This document shows positions 32,406-40,976 of a DNA stretch of 64,000 bases, one piece after another (position 1 is the stretch's first letter; every line of letters begins with the position of its first letter). Source of the DNA: Halobacterium jilantaiense (lineage in GTDB: Archaea > Halobacteriota > Halobacteria > Halobacteriales > Halobacteriaceae); assembly GCF_900110535.1 (NCBI RefSeq), contig NZ_FOJA01000001.1, positions 434,001-498,000 of the forward strand. The letters run 5' to 3'. Both the position numbers and the translations under genes were made by a program. Below the pieces are notes generated by a model. That model had not been told where the DNA came from. It made no database searches and worked only from the letters and a program-made list of their open reading frames with translations.

Positions 32406-34447
32406 TGGTCCGGCTCCGCCGCCTCGCTGCGAGCCCCCTCGCGCCAGTCGCGCTCGCGGCGGCTGCGGCGGTCGCCGCGTACGCCGTCTCCGTCCTCGTC
32501 TTCCCCTACCACTCCCTGAACCACGACGAGGCCGTCTACCTCCAGCAGGCGGCGATGCTCCTCGACGGCCGACTGTTCCTCCAGCCGCCGGTCGAGGACG
32601 CGTTCCGGCCGTGGTTCTTCGTGGAGTCCGCCCGCGGCCTCTACCCGAAGTACGCGCCGCCGACGGCCGCCGTCTACGCCCTCGGGGAACTCGCCGGCAG
32701 CTTCCGGTACGCGCTCCCCGCGGTGGCGGGCGCGACCGTCGCGCTGCTCTACGGCGTCGTCCGCGAGGCCTGGGACCGCCGGACCGCCGCGGTCGCCGCC
32801 GTCGCGACGCTGGCGTCGCCGCTGTTCGTCGTGCAGTCCGGGGTCTTCCTCCCGTACGCGCCGACGACGATGCTGAACCTCGCGTTCGCGCTCGCGTACT
32901 TCCGCGCCGAGCGAACCGGGAGCGCGCGTCTGGACGCGCTCGCGGGCCTCGCCGTCGGACTCGCGTTCTTCGCGCGACCGTACACCGCGGTCCTGTTCGC
33001 GGTGCCGTTCATCGGCCACGCCGTCTGGACACTGCAAACACCGCTCCGCGAGACACTCCGCGAGCGCACGGTCGATACACTGGTCGTCCGTCGCGCCGCG
33101 ACGGCCGGCCTCGGGCTGGCGGGCGTGGCGGGCACGCTCGGCTACAACGCTGTCGTCACCGGCGACCCGACGGTGTTCCCCTACCAGGCGTTCGCGCCGC
33201 TGGACGGTCTCGGGTTCGGCCACCGAGAGATTCTCGGGTACGAGCAGGACTACACCGTCTGGCTGGCGCTGCGGTCGAACGCCGAGGTCGTCGGCACCTT
33301 CCTGCTGGACTGGGCTCCATTCGGTGTCGCCGGGAGCCTGCTCGCCGCGGCCGGCCTGTTCGTCAGCCGGCGGCGGGGGTGGACGTGGCAGCAGCGCGTC
33401 CTCGCCGGCGTCGTCGGGAGCGTCGTCGTCGGCAACCTCGCGTTCTGGGGGAACCGGAACGTGCTCGGGGGGCTGGCGGACCACTCGGACGGGCTCGTCA
33501 GCGCGCTCGGGCCGTACTACCACTACGACCTCCTGGTGCCCGCGAGCGCGTTCGCCGCAGTCGGGCTGCTCGCGGTCGTCGACCGCGTTCGACGCACTGC
33601 GCGCTCGCGCCTCGACGGCCGGCGGGCGACGGCGGTTCTGGTCGCTGCCCTGCTTGTCGCGAGCGCCGTTCTCGGGGCGAGCGCCGCGACGGCGACGGGC
33701 TCGAAACTGCAGGCGAACGCGGACGTGACCGCCGACTACGAGACCGCCTACGAGCCGTTCGAGCCCGAACCCCCGCAGAACGCGGTCGTCCTCCTGCCGG
33801 ACCCGTACGGCGACTGGCTGAACCACCCGTTCCAGGCGCTCCGAAACGACCCCGGGTTCGACGGCGAGACGCTGTACGCGCTCGACGACCACGCCCTCGA
33901 CGCGGCCGCGGCGTACCCCGACCGCGCGCTCTACCGGTACAGCTACCGGGGGACGTGGACGCCCGGCACCGGCGACCCGGTCGACCCGGTACTCCGCGAG
34001 GTGGCGGCCGCGTCTGGAGAGACGGTGACCGTCGACGCGAGCTTCGGTCTCCCGTCGTGGACGGCGGGTGCTAGTATCACCGTCGAGTCAGGTGACGGCC
34101 GCGCGTTCTACACGCTCGACGACGCGGCCAGCCGGGAGGCCGGCTCGCTCTCCGTGGTCGTCGCCGACGGCCGGGTTCGCGCAGCCGGCGCGGTCACACC
34201 CAGCGGGAACGCCTCCGTGCCGCTGGCGGGCGACGTAACGGTGACTGTGCTCGTCGACGGCGGTTACGGCGCGGGCTTCCAGTACCGCCTCGACGTCCCC
34301 GTCGCGGCGTCGACCGATGGCTATCGGGCGCTGTCGCCGCAACTGGAACTCTGCACCGACCTCCGGAACTGCGGGGGCGCGTCGGCGTACGTCGACGGCG
34401 TCGGCCCGGAGGGTACGTGGTTGAACGCGACGGTCGACGGGACGTGA
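32405..34447 (+). CDS. Polytopic glycosyltransferase-like protein (GT39/ArnT type)
   Basis: A 680-residue membrane protein with an N-terminal block of about 11-12 TM segments (residues 10-440) and a C-terminal soluble, beta-rich domain of about 240 residues outside the membrane. After the first TM comes YHSLNHDEAVYLQQA, the acidic first-loop motif of GT-C/ArnT/PMT enzymes that use polyprenyl-phosphate sugars. The second loop YPKYAPPTAAVYA also fits. It begins within the stop codon of the iron ABC ATPase gene, so it is almost certainly cotranscribed with the importer. The acceptor and the sugar are unknown. Confidence 0.77.
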   Translation: MVRLRRLAASPLAPVALAAAAAVAAYAVSVLVFPYHSLNHDEAVYLQQAAMLLDGRLFLQPPVEDAFRPWFFVESARGLYPKYAPPTAAVYALGELAGSFRYALPAVAGATVALLYGVVREAWDRRTAAVAAVATLASPLFVVQSGVFLPYAPTTMLNLAFALAYFRAERTGSARLDALAGLAVGLAFFARPYTAVLFAVPFIGHAVWTLQTPLRETLRERTVDTLVVRRAATAGLGLAGVAGTLGYNAVVTGDPTVFPYQAFAPLDGLGFGHREILGYEQDYTVWLALRSNAEVVGTFLLDWAPFGVAGSLLAAAGLFVSRRRGWTWQQRVLAGVVGSVVVGNLAFWGNRNVLGGLADHSDGLVSALGPYYHYDLLVPASAFAAVGLLAVVDRVRRTARSRLDGRRATAVLVAALLVASAVLGASAATATGSKLQANADVTADYETAYEPFEPEPPQNAVVLLPDPYGDWLNHPFQALRNDPGFDGETLYALDDHALDAAAAYPDRALYRYSYRGTWTPGTGDPVDPVLREVAAASGETVTVDASFGLPSWTAGASITVESGDGRAFYTLDDAASREAGSLSVVVADGRVRAAGAVTPSGNASVPLAGDVTVTVLVDGGYGAGFQYRLDVPVAASTDGYRALSPQLELCTDLRNCGGASAYVDGVGPEGTWLNATVDGT

Positions 34448-34480
34448 CTGCAAACTGTGTCTGAGAAGGAGTCGAGCGGC

Positions 34481-34789
34481 CTACGCGAGGATGGGGTCCC
34501 GGACGTCTTTGACGACGCCGGTCACTAGCACGAACGCGAGGAAGGCGAACAGGGCAAAGACGAACAGCCATCCGAACCAGAACCCGATGGCGGCGAGCGC
34601 GGCGACCTGCGCGGTGGCCGTTGCCTCGTGGATTGCGTACCAGGCGGCCGTCCAGAGGAGGAGGCCCAGCAGGGCTCGCAAGACGAGCGGCGTCCACGAC
34701 CGGACGCGCGCGGTGAACGAGCGCGCGACGTAGGAGCGGACGGTGGGGGCTGGCGTGCGGGTGGTCGGGTGGTTGACGTTCTTTACCAT
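34481..34789 (-). CDS. Small two-TM membrane protein
   Basis: A 102-residue protein with a 30-residue basic N-terminus, two TM helices (about 38-56 and 62-92) separated by HEATATAQ, and a short tail VVKDVRDPILA. I do not recognise a family. A TATA-like element 28 nt upstream supports the ATG at 34789. It converges with the glycosyltransferase-like gene and is downstream of, and on the same strand as, the GT2 gene. Confidence 0.6.
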   Translation of the reverse strand: MVKNVNHPTTRTPAPTVRSYVARSFTARVRSWTPLVLRALLGLLLWTAAWYAIHEATATAQVAALAAIGFWFGWLFVFALFAFLAFVLVTGVVKDVRDPILA

Positions 34790-34812
34790 ACTATAATGTA
34801 CAACCGGTAAGG

Positions 34813-34821
34813 ACTTATAGT
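34813..34821 (-). promoter_or_regulatory. TATA-like element of the two-TM protein gene
   Basis: On the minus strand this reads ACTATAAGT, centred 28 nt before the ATG at 34789, so this gene has its own promoter. Confidence 0.5.
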
Positions 34822-34849
34822 TATCGGCGTTTTCGACCGCTTCAGGGGC

Positions 34850-35539
34850 CTAAAACAGCCGTTCTTCGAGACAGACTTTGAGGATGGAGCCGAGAATCTC
34901 TGCGCCGCCCTCCAGCGGGTCGAGTTTCGTCTCGCCGAGGCGCTCGGCGTACTCGATCGGTTCTTCGACGACGTCGTAGTCGCGGCAGAGCGGTCGGACG
35001 AGCAGTTCGGCCGACAGCCCCGTGTTCTGCGTCCAGCGGATGTTCTCGACGACGTCGCGCCGGTAGGCGCGCATTCCGGTGGTAGTGTCGTGGACGCGCT
35101 CGCCGACGAGCAGGGAGGTGATGGCGGCGAAAGCGGCGTTCCCGAGGCGGTTGAACGCGGGCATTGCGTCAGCGCCCCAGTAGAGGCGGTCGCCGCTGAC
35201 GACGTCGTAGCCCTCGTTGATGCGGTCGAGGAAGTCAGGGATGCGCTCCATCGGGTAGGTGTCGTCGCAGTCCGTGGTGACGACCACGGGCGTGTCGGCG
35301 ACGCGGAGCGCGGTCGCGACGGCGACGCCGTACCCCTGTGGTTCCTGCTCGATGACGGTCGCGCCGTGCTCGCGAGCGACCTCCGGCGTGCGGTCGCTGG
35401 AGCCGTCGACGCAGACGACGCTGGCGCGGCCGTCCGTGGCGTCGTCAATGTCAGTGAGGACCGTCTCGATGGCTGCTTCCTCGTTGTACGTCCCCATCGC
35501 GACGGTGACGTCGTCGAGCGTGTACGGGCCGTCGGACAT
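34850..35539 (-). CDS. Family 2 glycosyltransferase (DPM/dolichol-phosphate type)
   Basis: A 229-residue soluble GT-A glycosyltransferase. The nucleotide-sugar site is VAMGTYNEEAAIETVL at the N-terminus, the metal site TTDCDDTYPMERIPDF near residue 90, and a C-terminal ETKLDPLEGG-type segment as in polyprenyl-phosphate mannose/glucose synthases. No TM segment follows, so it would be a short cytoplasmic form. It could supply lipid-linked sugar for GT-C enzymes such as the one at 32405. A TTTAGGC-type operator overlaps its promoter region. Confidence 0.87.
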   Translation of the reverse strand: MSDGPYTLDDVTVAMGTYNEEAAIETVLTDIDDATDGRASVVCVDGSSDRTPEVAREHGATVIEQEPQGYGVAVATALRVADTPVVVTTDCDDTYPMERIPDFLDRINEGYDVVSGDRLYWGADAMPAFNRLGNAAFAAITSLLVGERVHDTTTGMRAYRRDVVENIRWTQNTGLSAELLVRPLCRDYDVVEEPIEYAERLGETKLDPLEGGAEILGSILKVCLEERLF

Positions 35540-35565
35540 TGGGGTCGGCTACCCGCGCCGCCTAT

Positions 35566-35581
35566 TTTAGGCTTGCCAAAA
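35566..35581. promoter_or_regulatory. Operator-like site upstream of the GT2 gene, copy 4
   Basis: TTTAGGCTTGCCAAAA matches the TTTAGGC(N2)GCC(T)AAA pattern of the 27-28 kb palindromes with one arm position changed. It lies 27 nt before the GT2 ATG and overlaps its probable TATA region, but is about 70 bp before the divergent response regulator gene. Confidence 0.5.
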
Positions 35582-35598
35582 TATCGGCCGTGGCAAAC

Positions 35599-35608
35599 CA
35601 TAAATAGG
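35599..35608 (+). promoter_or_regulatory. TATA-like element of the HalX regulator operon
   Basis: CATAAATAGG is centred about 47 nt before the ATG at 35651, predicting a leader of roughly 20 nt. Confidence 0.45.
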
Positions 35609-35650
35609 TACACGCCAATCATCGCATGAGACACCCCGTCGGTTACAAAA

Positions 35651-36265
35651 ATGAGTGAGGACGACACGGACGCTACGACCGACGAGCACGAGTACACCGT
35701 GCTCGTCGTCGACGACGAGCGCGGCCTCGCCGACCTCTACGCGATATGGCTGGAGGACGACTACAACGTCCGGACCGCCTACAACGGTTCGGAGGCACTC
35801 GACGCCCTCGAAGACGGTGTCGACATCGTCCTCCTCGACCGCCAGATGCCGGACGTCTCCGGCGACGAGGTCCTCGCAGACGTCCGCGACCGCGGCATCG
35901 ACTGCCGGGTCGCGATGGTGACGGCAGTCGAACCCGAACTCGACATCATCGACCTCGGGTTCGACGACTACCTCCGGAAGCCCGTCGACCGGGAGACCCT
36001 GCTGGCGACCGTCGAACGGCTCGTCCGCCGGTCCACGTACGACGCGACGGTCACAGACTTCTTCTCGACGGCCCGGAAACACGCCCTGCTGTCCGAATCC
36101 GAGGACCCTAGCGTCACGGAGTCCGAGGAGTTCGCAGCGCTCGAAGCCGAACTCGACGACCTCCAGAGCGAACTGGACACCGTCGTCTCGGATTTCGACG
36201 GTGCCGACTACGAGGTACTGTTCAGGCGACTCTCGACGTCGACCGACGATACCGATGACGGCTGA
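35651..36265 (+). CDS. Response regulator with HalX output domain
   Basis: A 204-residue protein. The receiver domain (about residues 14-125) has the acidic pocket DDE at 21-23, phospho-acceptor Asp63 in LLDRQMPD, a Thr in VTAVEPE and Lys in LRKPVD. The C-terminal 70 residues form a HalX domain (FFSTARKHALLSESED, then a helix LEAELDDLQSELD). HalX is a haloarchaeal domain of unknown function that always follows a receiver. Its 3' end overlaps the downstream histidine kinase gene by 11 nt, marking a two-component pair. Confidence 0.93.
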   Translation: MSEDDTDATTDEHEYTVLVVDDERGLADLYAIWLEDDYNVRTAYNGSEALDALEDGVDIVLLDRQMPDVSGDEVLADVRDRGIDCRVAMVTAVEPELDIIDLGFDDYLRKPVDRETLLATVERLVRRSTYDATVTDFFSTARKHALLSESEDPSVTESEEFAALEAELDDLQSELDTVVSDFDGADYEVLFRRLSTSTDDTDDG

Positions 36266-38615
36266 CTCGACCGGCGGCCGAGGCGACCTTCTGGAGTACG
36301 CCACGGCAGTCGCGACTGCGGAGGACACAGACACCGTCTTCGAAGAGCTCGCGAGCGCGGCCGAACGCGCGTTCGGCTTCTCGTCGACCGTGGTGGAAGC
36401 GAAGGACAGCGGTCTGCTCTCCGTGCGCTCGTGGAGCGGCGAACCCCCGGACAGTTCGGGTATCGGGGCCGACGAAGGCCTCGCCGGCCACGCCTTCCAG
36501 ACCGGCGAGACCGTCCACGTCTCGGACATGCGAGCGGACCCCCGGGTCGAGGACGTACCGAGTGACGCCCCGCGGTCGGTCGTGAGCGTTCCCATGGGGA
36601 ACGCGGGCGTCTTCCAGGCCAGCCGCGACGAACCCGGCGGCTTCGACGACGAGGACATCGCAGTGGTCGAGCAACTCGCCGAACACGCCCGCCGAGCGGT
36701 CGAGCGAATCCGCTCCAAGCAGCGCCTGAAGGCCAGCGAGCGCCGCTTCCGGTCGCTGTTCGAGGACGCCGACCACCCGGTCGTCCTCTACTCGACCACG
36801 TGGGGCCAACCGGGCACCATCGAGTACGCGAACGAGGCCGCAGAGGAGCTGTTCGACGCGAGCGAGGCCGACCTCCGGGAGCACGAACTCGGGTCGCTGC
36901 TCGCCGCCGACGCCAGCGAACTGGTGCCCGAGGACGGTGCCCACACCGTCGAGACGGAACTCGACGAGCCGGTCTCGATGCGCGTCCTCGACGTCACCGT
37001 GAAGCCGATGCCGGACGCAGGGGACGCGGACGCGTTCGCGGAGCTGCGGGACGTCACTGAGCAGACCCAGCGCGAGCGCGTGCTCACCAGTCTTCACGAC
37101 GCCACGCGCCGGATGTTCGTCAGCGAGGACCGCTCGGAGATCGCGTCCGTAATGGTGGAGGCCGCCGAGGGACTCGTCGACCTGCCGTACGTCGGCGTGT
37201 TCTTCGAGGCGGACGGCGACCTCCATCCGGAGTCGGTCTCCAGCCCCGTCTCCACGAACGGCCCCCCGGTGCTGCGAGCCGGCGAGAGCATCGCGTGGGA
37301 GGTCTACGACTCCGGCGAACCGGAGTGGGTACGGGACGTCGCCGACCACCCGAAGAGGCACAACGCCGACTCGGTCATCGAGGAGGAGTTCCTGTTCCCG
37401 CTGGGCGACCACGGCGTGCTACTGGTCGGTGCCGAGGAGCGGGGCGTGCTCACGCGCGAGGACCGCGACCTCGCCGGCATACTCGCCGCCAACGGCGAGG
37501 CGGCGCTCGACCGGGCGGAACACGAGCAACGGCTGCGGGAGCAGGAGACCACGCTCCGCGACGAGCGCAACCGGCTCGCGGCGCTGTTCGAGAACGTCCC
37601 GAGCCCGACCGCGGGGTTCACCGTCGAGGACAACGAGCCCATCCTGCAGTCGGTGAACTCGGCGTTCGAGACCGTCTTCGGCTACGACGAGTCGGAGCTC
37701 GTCGGGGAAAACATCGACGACTACATCGTTCCGCCGAGCCGCAGGGGCGAGGCGGAGCTGTACAACCGGAAGCTGCAGGCCGGCAAGAACATCAACGTCG
37801 AGGTCCGGCGGGAGACGGCCGACGGCCCGCGGGATTTCCTGCTCGACGTGGTGCCGTTCAAGCTCGAAGAGCCGACCGTTCAGGGGTACGCGATGTACAC
37901 GGAAATCACCGACCGCAAGGAGCGCGAGCGGGAACTCGAACGCCAGAACGACCGCCTGGAGGAGTTCGCGAGCATCGTCAGCCACGACCTCCGCAACCCC
38001 CTGAACGTCGCCCGGGGGTACGTCGAACTCGCGGAGGAGACGAAGTCCGACGAGCACTTCGAGCGCGTCGACGAGGCGCTGGAGCGCATGGCCGACATCG
38101 TCGACGACGTGTTGACGCTCGCGCGCCAGGGCCGCAGCCTGGAGGAGACGGAGGCGGTCCCGCTGGCGGCGGCCGCCGAGTCGGCGTGGCGGAACGTCAA
38201 CACCGAGGGCGCGTCTCTGGAACTGGAGGACCCGCCGACGCTGTCCGCGGACCCGACGCGCATCGGGTCGCTGCTGGAGAATCTCTTCGGGAACGCCGTG
38301 GAGCACGGCACGGAGTGCGTGACGGGAGAGCGAGCGGACGGCGGGGGCCCGCTGACGGTGACCGTCGGCGGGCTGGGCGGCGAGGACGACGCGGGGTTCT
38401 ACGTCGAAGACGACGGCGTCGGCATCCCGGAGGAGCGCCGAGACGTCGTCTTCGAGTCGGGGGAGACGTTCAGCGTCGACGGGACGGGCTTCGGGCTCGC
38501 TATCGTGGAGGACATCGCCGAGGCCCACGGTCTGGACGTGACGCTCACCGAGAGCGAGTCCGGGGGCGCGCGCTTCGAGTTCACGCCCGAGGACTCGACG
38601 GTCGTCACCGACTGA
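36255..38615 (+). CDS. GAF/PAS multi-domain sensor histidine kinase
   Basis: A 786-residue soluble kinase. Domain order is GAF (about 10-155), PAS (about 160-270), GAF (about 285-430), PAS (about 440-560), HisKA with phospho-acceptor His577 in SIVSHDLRNPL, and HATPase with N-box NLFGNAVEHG, G1 DDGVGIPEE and G2 GTGFGLAIVEDIAEAHG. No TM segment is present, so it senses a cytoplasmic cue, perhaps light, redox or a small ligand. The ATG at 36255 lies inside the HalX regulator gene, giving coupled translation; the two probably form one pathway. Confidence 0.92.
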   Translation: MTADSTGGRGDLLEYATAVATAEDTDTVFEELASAAERAFGFSSTVVEAKDSGLLSVRSWSGEPPDSSGIGADEGLAGHAFQTGETVHVSDMRADPRVEDVPSDAPRSVVSVPMGNAGVFQASRDEPGGFDDEDIAVVEQLAEHARRAVERIRSKQRLKASERRFRSLFEDADHPVVLYSTTWGQPGTIEYANEAAEELFDASEADLREHELGSLLAADASELVPEDGAHTVETELDEPVSMRVLDVTVKPMPDAGDADAFAELRDVTEQTQRERVLTSLHDATRRMFVSEDRSEIASVMVEAAEGLVDLPYVGVFFEADGDLHPESVSSPVSTNGPPVLRAGESIAWEVYDSGEPEWVRDVADHPKRHNADSVIEEEFLFPLGDHGVLLVGAEERGVLTREDRDLAGILAANGEAALDRAEHEQRLREQETTLRDERNRLAALFENVPSPTAGFTVEDNEPILQSVNSAFETVFGYDESELVGENIDDYIVPPSRRGEAELYNRKLQAGKNINVEVRRETADGPRDFLLDVVPFKLEEPTVQGYAMYTEITDRKERERELERQNDRLEEFASIVSHDLRNPLNVARGYVELAEETKSDEHFERVDEALERMADIVDDVLTLARQGRSLEETEAVPLAAAAESAWRNVNTEGASLELEDPPTLSADPTRIGSLLENLFGNAVEHGTECVTGERADGGGPLTVTVGGLGGEDDAGFYVEDDGVGIPEERRDVVFESGETFSVDGTGFGLAIVEDIAEAHGLDVTLTESESGGARFEFTPEDSTVVTD

Positions 38616-38642
38616 CCCGGCGGCGGCGGTCGGTTCGGGCCG

Positions 38643-39914
38643 TCAGGTCACCGTCTGTTCTGTCTCTCGGTAGTCCTCGTGCGCGTCGCTGTCGAGTATC
38701 TCGCGGAGTTCGTCGACCGCGCTCCAGACGTCCTCGTGGCTGACGTAGTACGGGGACGGGGCTAGCCGGACGACGTTCGGCGGCCGGTAGTCGACGACGA
38801 CGCCGCGGTCGCGGAGCGCGCGGCTCAGCGCGCCCGCGTCCGGATGTTCGATGGCGACGTGGCCGCCTCGGCGGTCTGCCTCCCGGGGCGTCCCGACGGC
38901 GCACTCGGGGAGGCGTTCGTCCACGAGCCCGATGAGATACCAGGTGAGGGAGACAGAGTGGTCGCGGAGTTCGTCGATGCCCGCGGCCTCGACGACGTCG
39001 AGCGCGCCGAACAGCGGCGCGGCCGAGAACACGTTCACGGTGCCGATCTGCCAGCCGGCGGCACCCTCGGCGGGCCGGAAGTGCTGTTCCATCTGGAACT
39101 GGGTGGCGTCGTCGTTGCCCCACCAGCCCGCGAGGTGGGGGTCGACGTCCCAGTTGTCCTCGTGGACGAACAGGCCCGCGACCGCGCCCGGACCCGCGTT
39201 CAGGTACTTGTAGCTGCACCAGACGGCGAAGTCGACGCCCGCGCGGTGGAGGTCGTGGTCGACGACGCCGACGGAGTGCGCGAGGTCGAAGCCCGCGTAC
39301 GCGCCGTGCTCGTGGGCGATGTCCGTGATGGCGTCGACGTCGAGGAGCTGGCCGCTCCGGTAGAGGACGGACGGCATGAACACGACAGCGGTGTCCTCGC
39401 TGACCGCGTCCGCGACGGCGTCGGACGTGATGGTGCGGCCGTCCTCGCTCTCCGCGACGACGAGGTGGTCGTCTGGGTCGAGCCCCCGCGCTTCGAGCTG
39501 TGCGCAGATGGCGTAGTGGTCGGTCGGGAAGTCCAGTTCGTTCACCACCACGTCGGTGCCGTCGGCCGCGTCGAGGAAGCCGCCGACGAGCGTGTGGATG
39601 TTCACCGTCGTGGAGTTCGCGGCGACGCACTCGCCGGGCTTCGCGCCGAGGATGCCGGCGAGCCGGTCGCCGAGCAGTTCGCCGTAGTCGAACCACGGCG
39701 GGTCGGCCTCCGTCCACGCCTCGATGCCGAGGTCGCGCCACTGGTCGACGGCGCGCTGCAGGGTCTCCGCGGCGTCCTCGCCGTGGAGCCCGAGGCTGTT
39801 CCCGTCGAGGTACGTCGCGTCGTCGGGCGTGTCGAACCGCGCCTGAAGCCCGGTCAGGGCCGACTCCGCGTCGCGCATCCGCGCCGCCGACCGCGACGCG
39901 TCGAACTCGTCCAT
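38643..39914 (-). CDS. kynU: Kynureninase
   Basis: A 423-residue PLP enzyme of fold type I cleaving L-kynurenine to anthranilate and L-alanine. Family motifs are YLDGNSLGL near residue 40, NSTTVNIHTLV, DFPTDHYAI, FDLAHSVGVVDHDLH, and the Schiff-base Lys about 236 in WCSYKYLNAGPG, followed by GWWGN. The end, DYRPPNVVRLAPSPYYVS, matches the substrate carboxylate site. No tryptophan dioxygenase or formamidase is adjacent (the neighbouring hydrolase could be considered for the latter), so the pathway would be dispersed or partial. Confidence 0.94.
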   Translation of the reverse strand: MDEFDASRSAARMRDAESALTGLQARFDTPDDATYLDGNSLGLHGEDAAETLQRAVDQWRDLGIEAWTEADPPWFDYGELLGDRLAGILGAKPGECVAANSTTVNIHTLVGGFLDAADGTDVVVNELDFPTDHYAICAQLEARGLDPDDHLVVAESEDGRTITSDAVADAVSEDTAVVFMPSVLYRSGQLLDVDAITDIAHEHGAYAGFDLAHSVGVVDHDLHRAGVDFAVWCSYKYLNAGPGAVAGLFVHEDNWDVDPHLAGWWGNDDATQFQMEQHFRPAEGAAGWQIGTVNVFSAAPLFGALDVVEAAGIDELRDHSVSLTWYLIGLVDERLPECAVGTPREADRRGGHVAIEHPDAGALSRALRDRGVVVDYRPPNVVRLAPSPYYVSHEDVWSAVDELREILDSDAHEDYRETEQTVT

Positions 39915-39993
39915 GGTTGTCCGTGGCGGCTCGCGCCATTAAGCGTACTGTCGCGCCAGAACGTTCACGGGCGACGGGGTGCAAGGGTCACCG

Positions 39994-40923
39994 ATGACCG
40001 ACCTCGACCCGGAACTGGCGGCTGTCGTCGACGACATCGAGTCGGCGGGCGTACCTGCGTGGCACCGCCTGTCCGTGGCGTCCGCACGCCGGGTCGAGGA
40101 CCGCGTGTTCGCCGACGACGACCCCCGGGAGGTGGCGTTCGTCCGCGACCTCACGTTCGCGGGGCCGCGCGGCGAGGTTCCGGTCCGAGTCTACCGCGAC
40201 GACCCGCCGGAGCCCGCGCCCGTCGTGGTGTTCTACCACGGCGGCGGCTGGACGCTCGGCACACTGGACTCGGCGGGCGACATCTGCCGCGAGCTCGCCG
40301 CGCGCTCGGGTGCCGTGGTCGTCTCGGTGGACTACCGGCTGGCACCCGAACACCCGTTCCCGGCAGGCCACGACGACGCCTGGGCGGCGCTGAAGTGGGC
40401 CAGCGAGACCGCCGGCTCGTTCGGCGGCGACCCGAGCCGGCTGGCCGTCGCGGGGACGAGCGCGGGCGGCAACCTCGCCGCGAGCGTCGCGCTCCGCGCC
40501 CGCGAGCCCGACGGCCCCAGTGTCTCCCACCAGACCCTGCTGTACCCGATGACCGACTGGGACACCGACCGGGCGTCCTACGACGAGCACGGCGACGGCC
40601 CGCTGCTGACGGCTGCCGACGTGGAGTGGTTCTGGGCGAACTACTGCCGGAGCCCCGTGGACGCCGCGAACCCGTACGCGAGCGTGCTCCGCGCCCGCGA
40701 CCACGGCGACCTCCCCGACGCGACGGTCGTCACTGCCGGCCACGACCCGCTCCGGGACGAGGGGCGGGCGTACGCCGACGCGCTCGGGGCGGCCGGCACG
40801 CCCGTCGAACACCACCACTACCCGTCGATGGCTCACGGCTTCCTCAGCCTCACCGACGCCGTCGATGTCGCGGACGACGCGATGGACGCGCTGGCGGCCG
40901 AGCTTCGAGCGGCGCTCGCCTGA
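39994..40923 (+). CDS. Alpha/beta hydrolase (hormone-sensitive lipase family)
   Basis: A 309-residue esterase-type hydrolase. The oxyanion-hole motif HGGGW is at residues 82-86, the nucleophile Ser about 156 lies in GTSAGGN, and the acid/His pair lies in AGHDPLRDEG and SMAHGFL. This set marks the HSL/arylacetamide-deacetylase (family IV) group acting on short acyl esters. It is divergent from kynureninase; a kynurenine-formamidase-like role is conceivable since some formamidases share this fold, but that is speculation. Confidence 0.9.
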   Translation: MTDLDPELAAVVDDIESAGVPAWHRLSVASARRVEDRVFADDDPREVAFVRDLTFAGPRGEVPVRVYRDDPPEPAPVVVFYHGGGWTLGTLDSAGDICRELAARSGAVVVSVDYRLAPEHPFPAGHDDAWAALKWASETAGSFGGDPSRLAVAGTSAGGNLAASVALRAREPDGPSVSHQTLLYPMTDWDTDRASYDEHGDGPLLTAADVEWFWANYCRSPVDAANPYASVLRARDHGDLPDATVVTAGHDPLRDEGRAYADALGAAGTPVEHHHYPSMAHGFLSLTDAVDVADDAMDALAAELRAALA

Positions 40924-40976
40924 CGGCTCGCCCGCTTCGACGGGTCCTTTACCGTCCGCCGTCCACGACGAACCGA

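Noticed and set aside
38844..40976. Upstream extension of the DMT transporter frame to more than 1000 codons
   Set aside because: The extension runs antisense to kynU and out of frame through the esterase gene; transporter homology starts only at 40977.
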